Origin: Gymnogyps californianus
Taxonomy: Eukaryota > Chordata > Aves > Accipitriformes > Cathartidae
NCBI RefSeq assembly: GCF_018139145.2
Contig: NC_059472.1
Location: forward strand, 99,708,877 to 99,772,876
Direction of reading: 5' to 3'
DNA: 64,000 nt
The translations under genes and the position numbers were made by a program. The notes beneath the pieces were generated by a model. That model did not search any database and had not been told where the DNA came from. It saw only the letters and a program-made list of their open reading frames with translations. This document shows positions 24,607-34,784 of the stretch, in pieces (position 1 is the first letter of the stretch; the number at the start of each line of letters is the position of its first letter).

Positions 24607-26199
24607 TAAGCCGTGAGTGACAGTGTTCTTGGGGAGACGTCTCATCCGAAGGCAACGCTGTCTCCAGGAGATGCATCATTATAACATGCTTCACCAGGGC
24701 TGCATCTCATGTGCTCTCCTTTTTTTACTCCTCTGTTACAGATCAGCAAAGACAGTGGAGACTGACAGAAATACTTCTGCCATCCTCCCCTTCAAATCTG
24801 CAAAACTGGCGTTTTCAAGCATTTTTAACAAATGCTTCGGCTTTTCCAAGAGATGACCAGTAGCCTCCTGTGTCTTGTGGCTCCTCTGGTTGGAAGTGGA
24901 GCTTGCTGGAGCCTGGGCTTGCATTTCCTTTCCTCTCCCACCTTCACTTGTGCAAAGCGTGCGTAAAGAAGCTGCATGCTGCCATAGCAGCATTTGGCTG
25001 CTTGCTGGTGGGTACAAAACGGGGTAAATCAGGGCCTAGAGCAGGGAGGGGTCCATATTCCCCAGTAGTGCAGAGAGAAAAATGCTCATTGCTGAAGAGC
25101 TGAGGGGAAGTCTTGGTGCCAACTGACTTGGTGGCAGTACTAGACTGCGTTTTCCTTGGCTAAAATAGGGAGGGAGGAAGTCGGTGGGAGCCCAGAAATG
25201 CAAAGCAGCACCTGCAAAGTGACTCCTTCGAAGAGGCTCCTGCTCCCTCGTCTCAGTGTGGGGAGCTCTGGCCCTGCTGGCTGGCTCCTGGGCAGCTCTC
25301 GTGCCCGGCCCTGCTCTGGCTCCACTGAGGGCAACGGGAGATGCTGGTCCCCTGCCGGTGGTGCCTTTCTTGAGGAAGATGGGGTGGTTGCAACCCTCGC
25401 CAGAGCTGGGGAGGGGAGAGCAAGCCGAGCACAGCTTCTCTTTGCTTCGCCTGCAGTTTCCCAGGATCTTTTTATAATATCCATCTCTGAAAGCAACTGC
25501 TCTTTGCTAGTATAATTACCAGAATATTTCTTCATTTATCTGTGATTATAGGAAACTGAAGTATTGTCTGGGGAACAAAATACTCTGTAACTTGAAAGCG
25601 ATTTATAGCAGCTCTCTTTTTAAAGATGTGTGAAAAAAAAATGCTGGGGCAAAACATATGTGTGATATCTGTATGGCTGCAGTCCAGCCATAAAGGTAGA
25701 AGACCAGGAGATTTTTACCAGGGCAAGCCTGAGGTCACTAATAGGATCATTCTTTAAATAGAAAAATGTTTTTTGTTATTGAGCCTTCCCAATCTGACAA
25801 GTTTTCTCAGCTGCCTCTGAGGTGACTGCCAATTGTATGGGATGCTCCTGGTCTCTGTCCTCCCAGTACCTGCACTGGTGCTGCAGAAAGCCCCAGGCTT
25901 CCCACCACCCCTTGGCATGCGGAGGGGCTGTTTGCCCTCAGCGCTGCGTCCACTCTATTGTGTCAGGATGCACTCTCCTTTGAGGACAGGAGAGCAAGCC
26001 TCCACCTTTGGGCTGGGTTGTGAAAGCAATTCTAAAATAAATGTTAAAAGAAAAAAAGTGTTGCCTAAGTGCATCCTGAGATCAATAAAATATGCAAGCA
26101 CAGGCTCCCACTGTTCAGGGCTTCAACAGTCTCTAACCTAAAGCCGGGAGGCTTGGAGGAGCACGTCAGGGCTAGTCTAAGTGACAGCTGATAGGAATC

Positions 26200-26280
26200 C
26201 CACATAAATGCAACAGGTAGAGCTCATACTTTTGTACCCAGATGTCTCAGGTTCAGGTGCCAGCTCTAAGGGGACTCTCA
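26200..26280 (+). mobile_element. Possible tRNA-derived SINE head
   Basis: AGGTAGAGCTCAT (26,215-26,227) resembles an RNA polymerase III A box, and GGTTCAGGTGCC (26,250-26,261) resembles a B box, with spacing typical of a tRNA-like promoter. The sequence between reads like the MIR-type head (CCCAGATGTCTCAGGTTCA...CCAGCTCT). No core domain or tail could be followed downstream, so this is a fragment at best and chance resemblance remains possible. Confidence 0.4.
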
Positions 26281-26294
26281 GGAGGTGAGAAGAA

Positions 26295-26326
26295 GCAGTG
26301 ATAAAGGAAAGTAGTGATAAAGAAAA
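26295..26326. repeat. 16-bp tandem duplication, two copies
   Basis: GCAGTGATAAAGGAAA is followed directly by GTAGTGATAAAGAAAA, with 14 of 16 bases identical. It lies just downstream of the possible SINE head. Confidence 0.75.
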
Positions 26327-29300
26327 CTCTAGCAATTAAGGTTTTATGGCTGGGTTAACTCCTTCCAACACTGGGTCATTTCTTGTTTTGCAGAAGAGGA
26401 TCTGTGCCTTTCTTTCCCCAGCAAGGAAACAATTGATAATAGAAGTGGTGAAAAATGAGGATAGTGACCGCTTTTCTCTTGCTGGGGAAAGAGAGATGCT
26501 CCCATTCAATCCAAAGACAAATGAGATGGATTCATGGATCGTTTCTTCTTGAAATGAAAAGCTCAGCTTCTGCTGCTGAAACCAATAGCACAGTGGGACA
26601 ATAGTGTCTCCTTTCTACCAATGGAAAGCGTGGCGAGTGGAGCGATAATATGGACGCAGAAAGTATAACATGACAACTATGACAAATATATGGTTGTATT
26701 TGCCTGTTGGATCAACCTCAGTTCCTGTTAACTCCCAGGTTATCTCTTTTTTAACAGAAAAAAAAGAAGTAAGGGAAAAAGCGCCACACAAGTATTCTGG
26801 CTGCTTCTTCATTGTCCTTGGTGGGAAGGATCGGCTAGGTCCCAAACCCTGCATGCTGTGGGAATGGCAGCTTGCAGTCTTCCAGAATTAAGGCACTAGA
26901 AGTTTCTAAGGATGAAAACATTTGGTTTAAAGCAAAGACACCTGGGAATATTTGTGGCTCACAGGAGTGTTTATGTTAAGAACATTTGTGTCAGTGGTTT
27001 GAAATCTTAAGTGTTTTGTCCCTGTAATTTCTCTGTGTATGTGTAGGCAGGGAAGTCAGGACTGAAAAGCAAAGTGGCCTCTGATGTGACAGCTTTCCTA
27101 AAGGGTGTCGGGTGAGGCGTCCTCAGAGATCTGGTGCCAGTTTGTCTTCTCTGAGGAGAGAGGAACAAGACCCATGAACAGTAAAGCAACTTGTGCAAAA
27201 GGAACCAGAGCTTTTGGGAGACATGAATGCAGCAGCTCTCCCACTGAATTAGGTATACACTTCAAGCAGAAACCCACTTTAAGGCTTAGATGAGACTGAA
27301 TTCAAAGCTGCACTGGGACCTCCCTAGCTGACCTGAGCTGCTCTGAAGAGGGACCAGCGGGTGGGTGTGGGGCAGGATGGAGATGACCAGATGGGAGCAG
27401 TGAGTGTTGCTTGCCCAACCCTGGATGCTCCTTTGCGTGACTCTGAGGTGGGCTGAGACTCTGGAAGGGATCTGGGGTTGATTGACAAGGAGTTTTCTGG
27501 TGAGAGAAATAAATGTTTGCTTCAAGGGTTGGGATGTGGCGAGTGGGAGAGGGTAGCAGGAGATGGCAGAGGGAAGGATGTCTTGCTGAGAACACAAAAC
27601 TCAGAATTTGGAAAGCGACATTTTTTTTCCTGTCATCCAACTAGTGCGTTGCATTAACGTCACAGACACCTGAGCTGGGAGAAGCCTTTTGACTCCTACA
27701 TAAGCTCCCAAGGAACCTGGGAAAGCGGACAAAGAGGAGAGGCCTGAAGAGGGGGAAAAACATCTTTTCTCCTTCTTTCTGGCTTGCAGCTCTCTGGGAA
27801 AATGACTTTTCTGTGTTTGGGTAGAGGTTTCGCCACTCCAGCTAAAAGTTTCTCTTGCCTCAGAACAGGTTTCCGGGGTAGATGCAGGAACTGGCGGACG
27901 CTTCTCTTTAGCCTGTGTTACATGGAAAGTCAGACCGCACGAGCATTCAGGTCCCTTGTGGCTTAAGTATGTTAAGTATTGTCCCTTCAGCTGTTTAAAC
28001 AGGGAAAAAGGTTAAAATAACCTTTGTCCCCATGTTCTCGTCTCCCTTAGTGATCCTGAGATTTTTCCCTCTTGTTATTACCCCTGTGGGTGTTGCCTTT
28101 GGCTGAGTGCTCAGGGTCACACAGCTTTTGCGTAGCATCCATCTCTTACCAGAGGCAAGAAATTAGTTTCCCTGTTTCTGAGTGCAAATTACAGAGAATT
28201 ATTCCAGACACAGGCTAAGACAGGAAGAATGTCTCAAAACTGGGTTCAGTGCAAAAATGAGGAGAGATCAAAACAATATAAAAGGAAATAAATTGACATC
28301 AAAACTTTTTGTAGGCCTAAGGATTTCTGGAAGAGGCCAGGTGTCTTGAGGATGCAGTTCAAATGGTGCTCCCACTTTCATCAGCTTTGTCTCCCAGCAG
28401 TTAAGGCCTTTTGTTTTACAGCATCTCTTAGCTCCAGTTTACACGATATTAATGAAATGTTTTACTCTGAAAGCCTGCCACTTCTATCTCACAGCTACGC
28501 CGGTATGGCCAGATGTGATCCGCTGCTACCATGCTAGTCATGGCGTTATTAACTGTTAACGTCCAGGAAATTACATTTGTCCAGGTGCACTGCCTTGGGA
28601 TGCGAATCAATCTCTGTCTTCAGACCACTTCAGAAAGCCAGTTGTCCCTGCTCCAGGAGGATGATTCTTTTTCCAGCTCTTTCCGATACCCTTCCCGAGA
28701 AAATCTTGAGTATGTACTTTGTTTTGCACTGATTTGGAGCAGCATGGAGGCTTGTCTGAATTTTCACACTGTCTTCAAAAGAAGCAGCTGTGTCTTCACA
28801 CTCTCCTGTTAGGCAAGAAACTTACTCTTACCTTTTAGTCATAGCTTGAAAATTCCTGTATCTTCAGAGATTATTGTCAATATTTCTCAATAATTTGATT
28901 CATATAATTTTTGATTCCACAACTGGAAATACCTAAGTCCTGAAAAACAATTTATTTTCTAATATGGAAAGAGCTTAGAGAAAAATATGCTAAGAGAAGG
29001 ACAAGTACCGTTCTTGTATCTTGTTTGTTTTGGTGTCAAGTCCTCTATTAATCATCATCAACACAGCATAGCAGAAATGTTTACCACAGCAGAAGACTAT
29101 GAATTTAGTGGAAGACTTCTTTCTAAAATTTTATGCCTCACTTTACTCTCAGATTTTCCTCTGATATGCACAGTTTCTGTCACATTGCTATGTCATAGGA
29201 AAGCCAAGGAACATCTAAGGAAAAAAATAAATAAAAGGAGACAGATAAAGCAACCTGCAATGTGCTTCAGTGGTGCTTACGCTGTTTGGATCTGTGCGTA

Positions 29301-30105
29301 GCTCCAGAAGCATCGCTGCTGGAGATCTGCAGCAGTGCAGCAGGCGAGTGAGCACTCAGCATTTACAGGAACACCAGGCAAAGCCATGATGAAGACCAGG
29401 CTGCAGCAGGGGAAGTGGTAAGGAAACACTTTTCCAAGAACTTCACATGCAGAAACACCATTGACGTTTTCTCAAAGTGGTTGGTTTTTTTTGGTCATCC
29501 CTTACACTTAACCAGAGGAAGGGGAAATATTAATGTTGGAAGTTCAGAGAAGGGACTTGCCTGACTCCGTGCAAACCTGAGTGCACAAGATGCCAACACA
29601 GTTTTCCAAATCTAAAGAATTTAGGCATTCTTATCTTCAGACAAGAATTAGAACGAGACTTTTTTCCTATTTGCCCACTGCTGCCTAAAAGCTAATACCA
29701 AGAAAGTAATTTTAGCAATTTATTTTTTTATCATTCCTGCACATATGCTTTTTTGTGGTCTGGATTTTCTTCTGCATTTCCCATTTTCATGAGTTTTGGT
29801 CTGTTATATAACGGCATAATCAAACCAAGGAAAAAGGTAATATTTCTTTTCTGTGTGCTGCATTTGAATAAAATTAAGGTCATGACAGAAAAGCAGATGA
29901 GACCGAGGGAATACGTAGATCGTCTGAAAAACTTAAGAAAAGACATCACTGCAAATATTTGCAGCATGAAAAGTCATTGAATATTTTTATATGAGTGGCT
30001 TATTTGTTTTCCAGTTTCCAGACTTCTGGTTCTTGTGGCTAGCCTTTGTGCTTATGTCAAAATATTCTTTGCTTTGGATATGTATGTATAGTGATCCATT
30101 TGGGT

Positions 30106-30156
30106 GATCCAAAGCCAAATGAAGTCAACAGTGGTATTTCCATTAATTTTAATCTG
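30106..30156. mobile_element. Palindromic (MITE-like) interspersed repeat relic
   Basis: GATCCAAAGCCAAATGAAGT followed by CAACAGTGG and a TTTCCATTAATTTTAATCTG half forms a degraded inverted repeat. The same order (GATCCAAAGCCCATTGAAGTC, then a near-mirror half) is, from memory, a common dispersed sequence in bird, turtle and crocodilian DNA. It carries no coding capacity. Family assignment is from recall and needs a repeat-library search; the palindromic layout itself is visible. Confidence 0.55.
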
Positions 30157-31418
30157 TAAAAGGCTATGTTTATGTCATATTCAGTGGTTTGGAATCTGAT
30201 CTTCTGTATTTGCAATGCAAAAAAAGTGCTTCTGTGCCTATATCACATTTATTCTTCATTAACCTGTTTTAGTTGTTTTAGTCTTTGAAAAGAAGAAGCT
30301 ATCTGCCTTTTGGTGTAATATATCTTTTATGAGGAAATCACTGTTATACTTGGATGCCAAGAAAACTGATCATATTTTCTGTGATAAAGGCTTAAAGGAG
30401 ATAGAAATAAACATTAAAAGCGAACTGACTGGACTAAATAATTACAAGGAGTGTCAAGAGTTTTCCCCAGCATACAGCTAGACCCAATCTTTGAGATCCA
30501 AAGAGGATCATTCAGTTTCAAAACAAGACAGTTTCTGGTTTTGCCCAGTTCTTCCCATGCTCCATGCTTGCTGCTGGAACTAGACGCAGAAGGATGGAAA
30601 TACTGGGAGGGAAAAAAAAACACCTCTGGGAAGCACTTCTTGGCTAAGTATGAAGTGCCAGGAAAATGTACTTGTGAGATTACATCCTGGGGGATTTGCA
30701 CCCTTAATCTATTTAAACTACAGAAGAACGCTGAGACTTTAAGGGAGCTCATTGTGTCTCAGCCTATGAATTTCTCATATTCCCGCTGCTACCAATAATC
30801 ACATATGCAGGGAGTAGTTTTATTACGACTACAGTCTGATCCTAAGTTCATATCTGGGCTTTGTCATTCGTTTGCAAAATAGCAGCCTGAGGCATCCTCC
30901 CTGCTTTCCTCTAAGATGCCTGAAATGACTCCCCTTTTCCTGTTCAAGAGGGAAAACAGGCAGAGAGGAGGAGAAGATATGAGAGGAGATGTTCAGTTTC
31001 TCTCTATTACCGGGTAGGAAACATTTGTATTTAGAAGTTTGGCTCTTTCCCCTTTTTCTCAGAATGGGAGCTACCAGGAAGGGAGAGGAGAGACACTCGT
31101 TCAGGCTGGTCTATGTCCTATGAAAATGTGTGATTGGATTAACTCTTCCCAACTGCAAGCAAAGCAGAAAGCCAGGTGCTTTCATTTCTAGCCAGTCAGC
31201 CTGGCCACAGTTCAGTTCCAACAGAAATACATCTTCTGCCTTGTCATAAGGGAAATTAATCGTGAAACACTGACTGTGTTAAAAATATTACAGAGATAGC
31301 TCAAAACAGCCCTTATTAAAAGGACTATCTATTCCAAAATGGTAATTTCTTTGTCATTGGTGGCAGACACCAAATGGCCGCTTCCTTTAACTAAAACAAC
31401 ACCAGAGAGACCATGGCT

Positions 31419-31482
31419 TGACCTTTTTGACCATGCTGGCCTAGCAAAGCAAGGTATGACCTAGCTAACTATGGTGTGACCT
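31419..31482. promoter_or_regulatory. Cluster of TGACCT nuclear-receptor half-sites
   Basis: TGACCT at 31,419-31,424 is followed after three bases by TGACCA (31,428-31,433), a direct repeat with spacing 3. TGACCT recurs at 31,457-31,462 and 31,477-31,482. TGACCT is the reverse complement of AGGTCA, the core half-site of retinoid, thyroid, vitamin D and orphan nuclear receptors; spacing 3 is the classic vitamin D receptor arrangement. Binding is inference. Confidence 0.35.
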
Positions 31483-32240
31483 TACCTCTGTGGGTTTTAG
31501 CATGTGCCTGGTTAGACTTTAATTTGTTTCTGTCCACTGAAAGTTCTTTTACAGCAATCTGGAGGAAAAAAGTCATGTCACAGGAGTTCGTTTCTTGAAG
31601 CTCTTTCTGAAATCAGTGAGAACCAAAGGTAGATTTGTGTCTCCAAAATCCAGTCATAAAGAAGTTGCTATTTAGCATCCAGTTCTGCCATTGTGACCCC
31701 CATGTTATCTTCCTCTGCCTTTGCCAAGCCCTCTCATTAATTCCTGAGAGCCTAGAGTCTAATATACACTCAATGCAAGTAATGATGGCAGAACTAACTT
31801 TAAAGAAGAGGATTGCAAGTGAAGGAGTGAGAGAGACAGGGAGAGAAAAATAGAGAAGAAATACAGTTTTGCAGAAAAACAGTTTTGTGGGCGTTGATGC
31901 ATGTGTGGTGCAGTCTCTCTGTTGTGGTAATGAAAACTTGAGGGTCTCACCACTGTGTTTAGACAAGACCCCAGAGACCAGCAGTAACTCTTTAGTGGGA
32001 GTGAACTGCGAGCAGAGCGCCCCTTCCCATTTAATCTTTATTGTCTATATGGGATGATTTAGGCAGAGAGGCCAAAGAGAACAGGTGTTGCTGGTATAAT
32101 TTGCTTCGGTGCACAGGTGGGGGGGTAACCCAGCCACTTCAGGCAGGTTGGACCTGTGCAGGGCTGAATGCTGAGCTGTTTGTCTCCTGCTTGCCCAACC
32201 TCCCTGGGCTGCTGAAGGCTTCTTGTCTCTGATCTGTCAG

Positions 32241-32317
32241 GATCCTTGCTGAAAGCTGTTCCTCCTTCTGCTGCTGAAGCGTCGTCACACAGAGGGATCG
32301 TCAGGACATGTCCTGAG
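32241..32317 (+). other. Candidate exon (77 nt) with strong splice signals
   Basis: A pyrimidine-rich run ending in CTGTCAG (to 32,240) is followed by 77 bases and then GAG|GTAAGTGAG at 32,318, a near-perfect donor. One of the three phases is open throughout (starting at the third base, encoding SLLKAVPPSAAEASSHRGIV and more), and the other two contain stops. I recognise no protein. It could be an internal exon of an unidentified gene, a non-coding RNA exon or a chance pair of signals. Confidence 0.25.
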
Positions 32318-34627
32318 GTAAGTGAGATATTGCTGGAGAGGGCCTCAGATTTCAACTTCATTCCTCTGTTATGAATGCAAGTTATCTTCTGCAGAAGATT
32401 TTGGAAAGTAGATCAGACTGTCCTTTAAAAAGAGCTATTACAAGGCTAAAAGAGTTCCAGCAAGGAAGATAGTAACATCACTCAGTGAAAAGGGTTCCTT
32501 ACCAGAGTCTCAATTACAACCTGCAACTTCACTAAAAGCAACGGAGCAGTATAGGCATAAGAAATGAACAGTGCTGTCCATTTAACTTCTGAGGCTGGCA
32601 GGAGCTGAGGCAAAGATTTACAATTGTTGATACAAAGTGTCAAGGGTTTGGATTAGACCCCTTGCTTTTTTCAATTGGGATGCTCAGGGAGCTGGTCATG
32701 ACTTTCCTATGCTCAGTGATACTTCACCCAAAAAAGACCAAAGATCCAGCCAATGTCAGAGCAGCCATGAGCTGCGTGGAGCCAGGCAGAAATTCTGCCC
32801 CTTTATCTTAACCTTTATCCATCTGGGGACTTTCCTCTTTGAAGAGGAATATCTTGCTTTTCCACTTGCTATATGCTGATAAAGCTATGAATTGACTCCT
32901 TTGCTCTGAATTTTCAACAGTTCTGTTCTTTTAAAGATCATCTTTCTTTTTTCCCTTCTGCTCCTACTTCCCCTAAAGTCCCTTGGCCATGATGAAATAG
33001 CATTGGGCATGACCCAGGAAGAAAGGAGCAGTGTTGAAGTGTATGTGTGCTTTGTGGCTTTCCTGTGCTTTCATTTGGCATTGAACTATTCATGCAAGAA
33101 GAGAATTAAAATGACACGAATATTTTTTTTTTTCTCCTCAAAGTTTCCCTTCCTGAACTCCACATAACAACTTTATTTTTTTGCTGGAATTATCTCCCGC
33201 AGGACAAAGCCTATGGGCCATATAGGGCTGAGCGGTGCAGAACTGCAGCATGCGTTGAAAATCATCCTAGCACACACTTGGGGGCAGTTGTGTTTTTCTG
33301 TGATTCAGTCAAGCAGCTCCCTAAACTACGAATCATTATCTTTGATTCTAATGGCTAACATGATGGCTAACGTGACAATTTGAGTGATAGTTACCTCTTG
33401 CGTCCTCAAGTGAATGCTGGATGGTTACCATACGTGTGTGCCTGCAAGAGCAATTGCCTATTTTTTTTCCCTCTGGTGTTCACGTACAGCTGTCAGAGAC
33501 AGAGAAACAAGTTCATTGTAACAAAATGTGTAAACAGTTTGAATGTGGTGAAAGTGCTTATGGTTTTGTATAAGCTGAAAACAATATCAGCCCATGACTC
33601 AGAACAAAAGACTGAATCCTAATTCAAAGCATGTATGTTTGCTAATAGCAAAAACTGAAAGCCATCAAAGGAAAAAAATAAACAGAGGACCAAAAGAAAC
33701 TCGGAAGAGGCAAAGAGAGCAAAAAATCAGCCAAAGACAGCTTGCATGCGTACAGCTCATTGTACTGCACAAACCCCACTCCTGCTGTCGCTGGCCCTGC
33801 TCACTTGGCAGGGGCAATGCTGAGAGCTCATGTCTGATGGGGTACCCCTGACTACTCCCCTCTTCGTGGGCATGGCAGCGATCTGCTGGGTGCTGGTTAT
33901 CTCAGTGCTCTGCCCTCTGCAGCAGTGGTGGTAATGGCAGGAAACTTTATGGGTAGAGGCTCGCTTTAGGCAAGAGCTGATACAGGCTGCCTGCCTGCAG
34001 CTGCATTGGCCGGTGCTTTGTGTGGTGAAGAGCTACCCCGAGTGCGGTAGGAAATGTCCTGCGGGCTGTTTCTATGTTAAATCACACCTCCTCCTACTTT
34101 TCTGAATTCAGTCGAGGGGCAGGGGTTATAAACTAGCAAAAAGCATTGGCCCCTTGTGTCTGTGCCTAGTCTGCTCAAGTTAATTCATTTTTTGGCTCAT
34201 TACATTTTCTGCCCCATTACTAATTGCCTCTTGGGCTCTACTCATTGCCAGGGTTTTCTGACCGTCAAAACATTACTAAACAAATGAAGTAAATAAAATA
34301 AGCGTTCTTCAAGAGCCTTCCCCCAGCCTTCCCCTTGTGTTAGTATTCCAGCTGCGCCCAACAGGTAGGCGTCTGCACTCATGTTATCTGTATTAATTAG
34401 ACTGTAATACCCTTGGCACAAGACAAGGACAGGGATGCAAGAGAGTCTCTCCTGCAGCTCTCTGATAATTTATACCAACCAAAAGCCTGCTGCAATGTCT
34501 TTCTCTAGTGCCACATGTACCAATAGTGATGCATAAATAAGATTAATTTTTATTAGGCGTTTTCCCTTCCTTCCAACTAATTAGCCCCTTCTCCACAATA
34601 TCCAAGCCCTACACAGTATTTAATGAG

Positions 34628-34783
34628 CATTTTACAGAAAACTCCTGAGGCAGAAGTACTATTATCCGCAGACAGACTGGCTGTGTCACCCATGGTCATG
34701 GGAGAAGTCTCTCATAGAATGAAACATGAACTCAAGTTTCCCAAGGTCTAGATTAGTGCTCAAACCACCGAACCCTCCTGCCC
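34628..34783 (-). mobile_element. tRNA-derived SINE relic (MIR/CORE-SINE-like), inverted
   Basis: On the + strand the stretch reads as the reverse complement of a MIR-like element: CATTTTACAGAAAAC, GAGGCAGA, GTCACCCATGGTCATGGG, then CAAGGTCTAGATTAGTGCTC and CAAACCACCGAACCCTCC. Read on the - strand, the last part is the tRNA-like head, with an A-box-like TGGTTTGAGCACTA (34,754-34,767) and a B-box-like GAGTTCATGTTTC about 20 bases further on. The order and spacing match MIR-type elements known across amniotes. It is well decayed and has no coding capacity. The exact family needs a repeat-library comparison. Confidence 0.65.
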
Positions 34784-34784
34784 A

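Larger units (their letters stand above)
24610..30100. other. Non-coding DNA, no gene recognised
   Basis: GC-moderate sequence at 24.9-25.5 kb is followed by AT-rich sequence. Frames are short and mutually overlapping. A probable tRNA-like SINE head lies at 26,200-26,280, with a 16-base duplication after it. A strong polypyrimidine-AG acceptor-like signal occurs at about 27,788, but no matching donor with an open frame convinces me. No protein family was recognised. Confidence 0.5.
30160..34625. other. Non-coding DNA, no gene confirmed
   Basis: AT-rich sequence holds a cluster of TGACCT half-sites at 31,419-31,482 and a splice-bounded exon candidate at 32,241-32,317. The two 112-115-codon frames at 30,414-30,798 lie on opposite strands of the same DNA and match nothing I know. 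The sequence near 34,388-34,432 (TTAGACTGTAATACCCTTGG...) faintly resembles the 3' end of an L2-type LINE but is too short to call. Confidence 0.5.

Noticed and set aside
27788..27966. Exon after the acceptor-like CTTTCTGGCTTGCAG
   Set aside because: No matching donor with an open frame; the frame ends at a stop without family similarity.
30414..30798. Opposed 112- and 115-codon frames
   Set aside because: Both cannot easily be real, neither matches a family, and there is no splice or promoter context.
34388..34432. L2 LINE 3' end
   Set aside because: Similarity is limited to a few words (AGACTGTAA, CAGGGATGC) and could be chance.
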